This document shows, in pieces, positions 1 through 5,586 of a stretch of DNA of 5,586 nt (positions are counted from its first letter, which is position 1; every line of letters starts with the position of its first letter). The stretch comes from Bacillota bacterium (GTDB lineage Bacteria > Bacillota_I > Bacilli_A > Acholeplasmatales > Acholeplasmataceae), in contig SBGC01000083.1 of the NCBI GenBank assembly GCA_006226985.1, positions 1-5,586 on the forward strand. The letters are read 5' to 3'. Under the pieces are notes generated by a model. The model made no database searches and was not told the origin of the DNA. It saw only the letters and a list, made by a program, of their open reading frames with translations. A program made the translations under genes and the position numbers.

Positions 1-2658
1 TTTACGAATCGGTTCTTTTTAGACGCTTTTATCGATATTGAGACACAAGTTGATATTGAACCTGATGTCAGAGAACGCATTATTGCAGATTTTTGGATTT
101 CACGTTTTATGGCGAAACAACGTAAATATCTTAATCATTTATCTAAAAACAGAAGAAGAATGGCTGTTTTTTATATTGCAGCAATGAATCATCAAGCTTC
201 ATTATCTATACTGAAAGAAAGACTTCAAAAAGAAAAAGATGAAACAACGAAGTTTATGATTTTTTATGCCATTAAAGAATCACTCGATCAACATATGTTT
301 GATATTTTACTTCAATCACTCGAACATGCAACAAAATCGTATCAATCCTGGATCTATGCCATATCGAAAAATCATTATCAAGAAATTAAGCCTTATCTAA
401 CATCACATATGATTGATGAAAGAGTATTTGTGATGGAGTTCTTAATTTATTTAGCAAGCTTTTCACCAGATTTGTCAATGAAAGCTTATGTCATCAATTT
501 ATTCAATCAAGATAAACTAGATTCATCCATTAAGCAAAAAGCTTTTCGTGCACTTGCAAAAATGCACCCTGAAGAAGTGACCAAAGATGTTTATTGTAAA
601 CATGAAGATATCGAAATCAAGAAGATTGCAATGATTGCAGCTGGTAATATACCACAACAAAAAATGGTCGATCATCTCCTATCATCAATTGATGGATCTG
701 ACCTAGATGAAATTCGTGTTCAATCCCTTTCAAGAATCATTTATGATTCGAAAAACATGTTAATTTACTTACTTGAATATTATACAAAAGCTCGAGATTT
801 AGCCCAAAAAAAGGTTATTGCAAAAGTCTTGTCGCATCGTATGGACTATTTAATGCTTAAGATTAAAGATCCTTCATATCCGTATGTAAAAGACTTGATT
901 GATCTCTTATTAACTGAACACATTATTGAAGATTTTATCGACTTTGTCAATCACAATAAAGATTTAGTCATCGAAAAAGAAGTCATTCAATTGATGAAAA
1001 AACACATTGGGAAAGATACATATCTTCTTAATGAGTTCTCAATTTACATTGACCAAAGAATACTAAGTCTATTAGGCTTAATGAAAAAAACGAAACCTTT
1101 TTTTGCTAAAGAAAAAGCACCAGTTGAACGAAGAAAAGTCACTTGGATCATTATATGGATTATTGTATCCATAATCTTATTACCACTCATCTATGTGATA
1201 ACCAATATCATGAATATTATAAATGAACCTTCTTTATTTCTTGAAGGCATGATTGTAGCAATTAATCGATATCTTGTCATCTATTTTATGTCAGTCAATA
1301 CGATTTATGCGTTATTATTAGTACTTTCAATAAAGGGTTCTAGTGATCGCATAAATCACTGGAAAATGAAGAAAAAAACATTGCTTTACGAAGCAGATTT
1401 ATTACCAAGTATTTCAATTATTGCTCCTGCATACAACGAAGAAAAAAGTATTATCGAAAGTGTAACATCCCTTTTAAATCTTAAATATCCAACGTATGAA
1501 GTGATCGTCGTAAATGACGGTTCTAAAGATCGAACAATTGATGTCTTAGTTGAACACTTTAAGCTTGAAAGAAAGCATCCATTTTTTAAACAACCTTTAC
1601 GAACGAAAGATTTAAGAGGTGTATATGTCAATAAGAATATACCAAACTTAATTGTCATTGATAAGCAAAATGGTGGTAAAGCAGATGCCTTAAATATGGG
1701 TATTAATGCAGCCAAGAGTCATTATGTTTGTGGGATTGATGCGGATTCTCTTTTAGAGGAAGAAGCATTACTTAAATTAATGAGTATCACACTTGATGAT
1801 CCTGTTGAACATATCGCTATTGGTGGAAATATCCTTCCAGTCAATGATTCCATTGTTGATAAAGGAAAAGTTGAACTAAATCGTTTAGGAAAAAAACCAC
1901 TTGTTCGTTTCCAAACACTTGAATACTTAAGAGCTTTTACAACAGGTAGAATTGGATGGGCTAAGATTCGAAGTTTACTCATTATATCGGGAGCATTTGG
2001 ATTGTTCAATCGAAAAACACTTCTTGAAACTGGTGGATATTTAACCATTAGTGGTGCGCTTAAGAAAGATACTGTTGGTGAAGATATGGAACTTGTTGTG
2101 CGACTCACTTATCAAGCGTTGACACAAAAAAGAAAATATCGGGTTGCCTATGTTCATCATGCCAATTGCTATACTGAATTACCTTCTGATTTAAAGAGTT
2201 TATTTAAACAGCGCAATCGTTGGCAGAGAGGATTACTTGACATTTTGAGTTATCATCGTAAAATATTATTTAATCCGAGATATAAACAACCTGGATTGAT
2301 TGCCTTCCCATATTTCTTCATTTATGAAATGATGGGACCCTTTATCGAAATGATTGGCTATTTAGCACTTGTTGTTGGTTTAATGCTTGGTATTTTGAAT
2401 TTACCGATTGTATTAATGTTATTAGCTGCTACAATAGGTTATGGGATGACGATTTCACTTTTCTCACTATTTGTTGCTGAAAAACAAACAACCTATTACT
2501 CAACAAAAGAAACGTTATTGCTTGCTTTGATAGCGATTGTTGAAAACTTTGGTTATCGTCAAATGATGAGTTTGCATCGCATTATCTCCACATTTTCTGC
2601 ACTTAAGGAAAGTGGTTCATGGGGGACACAAAATCGATTAGGATTCACTCAAAAATAG
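1..2658 (+). CDS. HEAT-repeat/processive family-2 glycosyltransferase fusion, membrane protein (5' partial)
   Basis: Probable membrane polysaccharide synthase that adds sugars from a nucleotide-sugar to a growing chain; the sugar cannot be told. Residues are counted from the first codon in the window (885 visible). Residues 1-360 form amphipathic helix pairs like HEAT repeats. A basic linker (362-379) and two membrane segments (about 380-403 and 418-444) follow. The GT2 domain begins at about 468 and has NDGS (505-508), NGGKADALN (557-565), the DAD metal/nucleotide motif (580-582), the catalytic-type GED (693-695) and QRNRW, the processive QxxRW motif (737-741). About three more membrane segments span 769-858. 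All motifs expected of PgaC/HAS/BcsA-like enzymes are present. The frame is open to base 1; the first ATG (109) has no convincing ribosome binding site and the 36 codons before it read as protein, so the true start lies upstream. No PilZ domain is visible. A cyclase gene follows after 10 bases, which suggests cyclic-di-GMP control. Confidence 0.9.
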   Translation, partial: FTNRFFLDAFIDIETQVDIEPDVRERIIADFWISRFMAKQRKYLNHLSKNRRRMAVFYIAAMNHQASLSILKERLQKEKDETTKFMIFYAIKESLDQHMFDILLQSLEHATKSYQSWIYAISKNHYQEIKPYLTSHMIDERVFVMEFLIYLASFSPDLSMKAYVINLFNQDKLDSSIKQKAFRALAKMHPEEVTKDVYCKHEDIEIKKIAMIAAGNIPQQKMVDHLLSSIDGSDLDEIRVQSLSRIIYDSKNMLIYLLEYYTKARDLAQKKVIAKVLSHRMDYLMLKIKDPSYPYVKDLIDLLLTEHIIEDFIDFVNHNKDLVIEKEVIQLMKKHIGKDTYLLNEFSIYIDQRILSLLGLMKKTKPFFAKEKAPVERRKVTWIIIWIIVSIILLPLIYVITNIMNIINEPSLFLEGMIVAINRYLVIYFMSVNTIYALLLVLSIKGSSDRINHWKMKKKTLLYEADLLPSISIIAPAYNEEKSIIESVTSLLNLKYPTYEVIVVNDGSKDRTIDVLVEHFKLERKHPFFKQPLRTKDLRGVYVNKNIPNLIVIDKQNGGKADALNMGINAAKSHYVCGIDADSLLEEEALLKLMSITLDDPVEHIAIGGNILPVNDSIVDKGKVELNRLGKKPLVRFQTLEYLRAFTTGRIGWAKIRSLLIISGAFGLFNRKTLLETGGYLTISGALKKDTVGEDMELVVRLTYQALTQKRKYRVAYVHHANCYTELPSDLKSLFKQRNRWQRGLLDILSYHRKILFNPRYKQPGLIAFPYFFIYEMMGPFIEMIGYLALVVGLMLGILNLPIVLMLLAATIGYGMTISLFSLFVAEKQTTYYSTKETLLLALIAIVENFGYRQMMSLHRIISTFSALKESGSWGTQNRLGFTQK

Positions 2659-2661
2659 GAG
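2657..2661 (+). promoter_or_regulatory. Ribosome binding site of the PAS-GGDEF gene
   Basis: AGGAG lies 7 bases before the ATG at 2669 and overlaps the TAG stop of the glycosyltransferase gene. It fixes the start of the cyclase gene. The tight packing leaves no room for a terminator or a separate promoter between the genes, so the two are probably co-transcribed and may be translationally coupled. Confidence 0.85.
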
Positions 2662-2668
2662 ACACACG

Positions 2669-3562
2669 ATGAGACATTTAGAAGTACTGAAAAAAATATT
2701 TGCTGTTTTTCATGAAGCAGTCTATATTGTTGATAAAGAAAGAAAAATTCTCTATTTTAATCCAGTTGCTGAAAAAATTTCCGGTTTTAAAAGTGATGAG
2801 ATTGAAGGTCAACACTGCTTTAATAACACACTGAATCATATTGATGACACAGGAAAAAAACTGTGTCTTGATGGATGCCCTTTATTAGAATCCATACGTA
2901 AAAATATTACAACTGATAATTACGTCTATCTTCATCATAAGACAGGTTATCGTGTGAGAGTTCATGTGAGATCAGTACCCTTAGTTGAAGATGGTGTTGT
3001 TGAAGGAGCTATCGAAGTTTTTACAAATGAAACCGAACAAAATTTAGTCTTAGATGAACTTATATTTCAAAAAGAGCTATCGATGGTTGATCCTTTAACA
3101 GGTATGTTCAATCGAAGATATTTAGATGAACGATTCTATCATGATTTTAAAGAATCACTCATATCCGGTGGATTAGGTGTCTTATTCATTGATTTAGATG
3201 ATTTTAAAAAAATCAACGATATCTATGGACATTTAACTGGGGATGACGTTTTGAAAACAGTAGCTTCTACGATTATCCATAACCTACGATCACATGACTA
3301 TGTTTTTCGATATGGTGGTGAAGAGATTGTAGTCTTTTTAAAAGATGTAAATCAAGATGAATTAGTTAGAATTGCTGAAAAATTAAGGATTCTTACTCAA
3401 GCATCATCAACACGTGGATTAAGAAATCAAATAACGACAACCATATCTGTAGGTGCAACCATCCATAAAGTTGGCGAAAGCATTTATCATGCGATTGATC
3501 GTGCAGATCAAGCGATGTATATCGCAAAGAGTAAGGGAAAAAATCAAACAATACTCATCTAA
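2669..3562 (+). CDS. PAS-GGDEF protein, probable diguanylate cyclase
   Basis: Probably joins two GTP into the second messenger cyclic-di-GMP. No membrane segment or signal peptide is seen, so it should be cytosolic. Residues about 8-118 form a PAS sensor domain, with a typical YFNPVAEKISGF core at 29-40. It carries three cysteines, C50, C66 and C70, the last in a GCPL motif, as in PAS domains that may bind a metal or sense redox state. A short helical linker (119-138) leads to the GGDEF domain: DPLTG (141-145), metal-ligand Asp 175 in FIDLDDF, the KINDxxGH segment (181-188), signature GGEEI (216-220) and the closing ADQAMYIAKSKGKN (279-292). RSHD (207-210), five residues before the signature, matches the RxxD product-inhibition site, so feedback control is likely. 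The signature ends in Ile where Phe is usual; other catalytic positions look intact, so I expect activity but cannot be certain. It sits between the glycosyltransferase and acyltransferase genes and probably serves the synthase. Confidence 0.93.
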   Translation: MRHLEVLKKIFAVFHEAVYIVDKERKILYFNPVAEKISGFKSDEIEGQHCFNNTLNHIDDTGKKLCLDGCPLLESIRKNITTDNYVYLHHKTGYRVRVHVRSVPLVEDGVVEGAIEVFTNETEQNLVLDELIFQKELSMVDPLTGMFNRRYLDERFYHDFKESLISGGLGVLFIDLDDFKKINDIYGHLTGDDVLKTVASTIIHNLRSHDYVFRYGGEEIVVFLKDVNQDELVRIAEKLRILTQASSTRGLRNQITTTISVGATIHKVGESIYHAIDRADQAMYIAKSKGKNQTILI

Positions 3563-3563
3563 A

Positions 3564-3570
3564 TAAGGAG
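3564..3570 (+). promoter_or_regulatory. Ribosome binding site of the acyltransferase gene
   Basis: TAAGGAG, a near-complete complement of the 16S rRNA tail, lies 5 bases before the ATG at 3576 and one base after the TAA of the cyclase gene. It supports this start over the later in-frame ATGs at 3600 and 3606. Confidence 0.85.
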
Positions 3571-3575
3571 ACTTT

Positions 3576-4799
3576 ATGGAGCAAATAAAACGTTTTGATA
3601 TGGAAATGAAGCCAAAAAAAGAAAAGTTTTACTTGACACCTGTTGCTTATCTGCTAAGCTTTCCAACAATTTGGAGAAGACACTTGAAAGTCAATAAAGT
3701 AAACATGAAGGGTATTGAACATCCTTATGTTTTGCTATGCACACATCACGCATTTATCGATTTTAAAGTAACGACACGAGCAATTTTTCCAAAAAGAGCA
3801 ACCTACATTGTAGCAATTGATGGCTTCATTAAGAGAGAAAAGTTATTACGTAATGTTGGAGGTATTTGTAAGCGGAAGTTTACGAATGATCCCTTATTAT
3901 TTAGACATATTAAGTATTCACTTGAAAACTTAAAAACAATTTGTGCCATTTATCCTGAAGCGAGATACTCACTTGTTGGAACAACAGCGATTTTACCAGA
4001 TTCGTTAGGCAAAATGGTGAAGGTACTTAAAAAGCCTGTTGTAGTTTTAAATATGCATGGAAACTATCTAACACAACCTGTTTGGAATTTAACGATGAGA
4101 AAAGTGCCACTTCGTGCAGATATGACCCAGATTATTACATCTGATGAAGCAAAAAGTTTATCTGTTGATGAGATAAATCAACGCATCCAAAAAGCATTTA
4201 TTTATGATGAATACAAGTGGCAAAAAGATAATAAATTTAAAATAACCTATAAAGATCGTGCAAAAGGACTTCACCATGTCTTATATCAGTGTCCTAGCTG
4301 TAAAAAAGAACATGAAATGGATTCTAATTTGAATGAAATATGGTGTAAATCATGTGGTAAAACTTATGAGATGAATGTTTATGGTGAATTACATGCTAAA
4401 GAAGGTGTGACTGAGTTTTCACACATTCCTGACTGGTATGAATTTATGAGGGAAGAAGTTAAAAAACAAATCTTAGATGGCACATATCGATTTGAAGATG
4501 ACGTTATGATTGATTCACTTCCAAATAGTGATGGATACATTCGCTTAGGTAAAGGAAAACTGATACATGATATGAATGGTTTTCATTTGGAAGGACCGAA
4601 TTTAAAACTTGAAAAAGAACCCTTAGCAATGTATGGTCTTCATATTGAATATGATTATTTTGGAAAAGGTGATTGTATCGATTTATCGACACTTGAAGAT
4701 ACGTATTATATTTATCCTTTGAATCAAAAAAACGTCGTCACTAAACTTCATTTTGCAACTGAAGAACTTTATAAACTTGCAAAAGAAAAACACATTTAA
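3576..4799 (+). CDS. PlsC-like acyltransferase with zinc ribbon and extra C-terminal region
   Basis: Member of the lysophospholipid/glycerolipid acyltransferase superfamily, which moves a fatty acyl chain onto a lysolipid or similar acceptor at the membrane. The catalytic HX4D motif is H57-D62 (HHAFID). A glycine/arginine segment at 95-100 (GGICKR) fits the second acceptor-binding block. YPEAR (126-130) replaces the usual FPEG block, with Ala for Gly, and KPVVVLNMHG (153-162) fits the last block. Unlike a plain PlsC of about 200-250 residues, this one has 407. After the acyltransferase part comes a CxxC...CxxC zinc ribbon (C239, C242, C257, C260), then about 145 residues rich in aromatic and charged residues that I cannot assign. 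No clear membrane helix is seen; the hydrophobic stretch at 18-33 may dip into the membrane. It is the last gene of the operon, 13 bases after the cyclase gene. It may make membrane phospholipid or acylate the product of the neighbouring glycosyltransferase; the acceptor is unknown. Confidence 0.85.
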   Translation: MEQIKRFDMEMKPKKEKFYLTPVAYLLSFPTIWRRHLKVNKVNMKGIEHPYVLLCTHHAFIDFKVTTRAIFPKRATYIVAIDGFIKREKLLRNVGGICKRKFTNDPLLFRHIKYSLENLKTICAIYPEARYSLVGTTAILPDSLGKMVKVLKKPVVVLNMHGNYLTQPVWNLTMRKVPLRADMTQIITSDEAKSLSVDEINQRIQKAFIYDEYKWQKDNKFKITYKDRAKGLHHVLYQCPSCKKEHEMDSNLNEIWCKSCGKTYEMNVYGELHAKEGVTEFSHIPDWYEFMREEVKKQILDGTYRFEDDVMIDSLPNSDGYIRLGKGKLIHDMNGFHLEGPNLKLEKEPLAMYGLHIEYDYFGKGDCIDLSTLEDTYYIYPLNQKNVVTKLHFATEELYKLAKEKHI

Positions 4800-4820
4800 G
4801 AAGGGCATAGCCCTTTTTTT
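4800..4820 (+). terminator. Rho-independent terminator of the operon
   Basis: AAGGGC (4801-4806) pairs with GCCCTT (4810-4815) around a three-base ATA loop, and seven T run from 4814 to 4820. G4800 and the A residues before it can extend pairing into the T-tract. The core stem is short but GC-dense. It follows the stop codon at 4797-4799 directly, the expected end of the upstream transcript. Confidence 0.85.
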
Positions 4821-4822
4821 AA

Positions 4823-4831
4823 TGGTATAAT
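4823..4831 (+). promoter_or_regulatory. Extended -10 promoter for the rRNA methyltransferase gene
   Basis: TGGTATAAT is a perfect TATAAT box (4826-4831) with the TGn extension of housekeeping sigma promoters. The -35 position with a 17-base spacer (4803-4808, GGGCAT) falls inside the terminator hairpin and does not resemble TTGACA, which an extended -10 can tolerate. Transcription would start near 4838, giving a leader of only about 14 bases that begins almost at the ribosome binding site. Confidence 0.7.
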
Positions 4832-4836
4832 AAGTC

Positions 4837-4842
4837 GAAGGA
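4837..4842 (+). promoter_or_regulatory. Ribosome binding site of the rRNA methyltransferase gene
   Basis: GAAGGA lies 9 bases before the ATG at 4852. An in-frame TAA at 4831-4833 rules out a longer protein, and 4852 is the first in-frame ATG. The other ATG nearby, at 4842, overlaps the site and opens only a 15-codon frame. Confidence 0.75.
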
Positions 4843-4851
4843 TGGTTCATT

Positions 4852-5586
4852 ATGGAAATCACATGTGTCAAACAATTAAATATGGTTGAAAGTATCTCAA
4901 ATCTTGGTTCTAGACATCGATATTTCTTACAAGATGAAGTTGCTGATGTCCTTCATGCTAAATATAAGGTCGTTCATGAAAAAGATATTAAGGTCAAGTC
5001 TGACAAACGCACAAAGGTTATTTGTCCTATTTTTTATGAGTGTGGTGGTTGCGATTTACTTCATATTAAGTACCAAGAACAGCTAAAAATGAAACAAGCT
5101 TTTGTTTCAGATTTATTTCTCAAAGAAAAGCTTTTTGTTAAAATTAACCCCATATCAGAAAGTAAATCTCCAAAACACTATCGTCACAAAGTTGTTTTAT
5201 CTGCAACCAATGTGAAAGATAAACTAAGACTAGGTCTTTATCGTGAACATTCAAAAGATGTGATTCCTTATTTGTTTTGTCATATTCAAGATGAAGCAAT
5301 CAATAAATTATTAAAGACTGTTGAAGATGTTTTAAATCAATATAAAATTCCTGGATATCATATTGATAAAGAAACAGGTATTATCAAGCATGTCATGGTT
5401 AGAAAATCGTTTGCTAAAGGTGACATGATGCTCATCTTTGTTACCAATGGTACACTCTTTCCAAATGCAAAAAAAATAACAAACGACATTATTTTAAAGC
5501 ATCCCATGGTTAAAACAGTTATTCAAAACATTCATCGGAAAAAAACACACCTTGTTTTACTAGATGAAGAAAAGGTCATCATGGGT
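4852..5586 (+). CDS. rlmD: 23S rRNA (uracil-5-)-methyltransferase, RlmD/RlmCD type (3' partial)
   Basis: SAM-dependent enzyme of the TrmA/RumA family that methylates C5 of a uracil in 23S rRNA (U1939 for RlmD; both U747 and U1939 for the RlmCD type of Gram-positive bacteria). Only the first 245 residues are visible, roughly half of a usual protein of about 430-460. The frame stays open to the last base. C58, C64 and C67 form the CX5CGGC motif and C143 (in FCHIQ) is the expected fourth ligand of the [4Fe-4S] cluster that marks RlmC/RlmD-like members and is absent from TrmA. HIKYQEQLKMKQ (71-82) and HYRHKVVLSA (109-118) are typical of the central rRNA-binding region. The SAM-binding motifs and catalytic Cys would lie beyond the edge. 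The N-terminus before the cluster is only about 57 residues and I do not see a clear TRAM domain in it. It has its own promoter and is unconnected with the operon upstream. RlmD versus RlmCD cannot be separated from sequence alone. Confidence 0.88.
   Translation, partial: MEITCVKQLNMVESISNLGSRHRYFLQDEVADVLHAKYKVVHEKDIKVKSDKRTKVICPIFYECGGCDLLHIKYQEQLKMKQAFVSDLFLKEKLFVKINPISESKSPKHYRHKVVLSATNVKDKLRLGLYREHSKDVIPYLFCHIQDEAINKLLKTVEDVLNQYKIPGYHIDKETGIIKHVMVRKSFAKGDMMLIFVTNGTLFPNAKKITNDIILKHPMVKTVIQNIHRKKTHLVLLDEEKVIMG

Noticed and set aside
1084..1104. A-run followed by a T-run that could fold as a hairpin resembling a terminator.
   Set aside because: It lies inside the coding frame, at the basic linker before the first membrane segment, and the stem would be only A-T pairs with no GC core.
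1386..2108. Two open frames on the - strand (1386-1715 and 1722-2108).
   Set aside because: They lie antisense to the most conserved GT2 part of the glycosyltransferase, have Ser/Thr-rich shadow-like composition and no recognisable domain.
2659..2668. Possible separate promoter for the cyclase gene at the junction with the glycosyltransferase gene.
   Set aside because: The 10-base gap holds only ribosome binding site sequence, and I saw no convincing -10/-35 pair at the end of the upstream gene.
4504..4871. Two short - strand frames (4504-4692 and 4683-4871).
   Set aside because: They are antisense to the 3' end of the acyltransferase gene, and one runs across the terminator and promoter. 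Composition and position mark them as shadows.
4842..4889. A 15-codon frame from the ATG at 4842.
   Set aside because: Its ATG overlaps the ribosome binding site of the methyltransferase gene and no separate site precedes it; no sign of a leader peptide.
4886..5086. A 66-codon + strand frame.
   Set aside because: It overlaps the rRNA methyltransferase reading frame, which carries the conserved CX5CGGC motif; this frame has no homology signal, only a chance hydrophobic tail.

Overview
This is an AT-rich, gene-dense window in which every gene reads on the + strand. Strong AGGAG-type ribosome binding sites, genes spaced 10-13 bases apart, a standard stop code (TAG/TAA stops, Trp from TGG) and Lys/Ile/Asn-rich proteins point to a low-GC Gram-positive-type bacterium (Bacillota in the broad sense). 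A member of the Acholeplasma/Izemoplasma/Haloplasma side or of the Erysipelotrichia would fit. That placement is an inference from style, not from a marker gene.

Positions 1-4799 look like the end of one operon. It opens with a large membrane protein, already open at base 1, that joins an N-terminal HEAT-like helical-repeat domain to a processive family-2 glycosyltransferase of the PgaC/hyaluronan synthase/cellulose synthase type. Ten bases later comes a PAS-GGDEF protein, a probable diguanylate cyclase with an intact product-inhibition site and a cysteine trio in its PAS domain. Thirteen bases after that is a PlsC-like acyltransferase carrying a four-cysteine zinc ribbon and an unassigned C-terminal region. 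A compact hairpin plus T-tract directly behind its stop codon closes the operon.

Positions 4821-5586 hold a separate unit. An extended -10 promoter lies almost against the terminator and leads into an RlmD/RlmCD-type 23S rRNA uracil-5 methyltransferase, which runs off the right edge. It is a housekeeping gene unrelated to the operon.

The simplest reading of the operon is surface polysaccharide or glycolipid synthesis under cyclic-di-GMP control: the cyclase makes the signal, the membrane glycosyltransferase makes the polymer, and the acyltransferase supplies or modifies a lipid. The HEAT-glycosyltransferase fusion next to a dedicated cyclase, and the zinc-ribbon acyltransferase, are the parts most likely to be poorly described. 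I saw no mobile elements, tRNA/rRNA genes, CRISPR arrays or long repeats, and no gene-free stretch over 300 bases.
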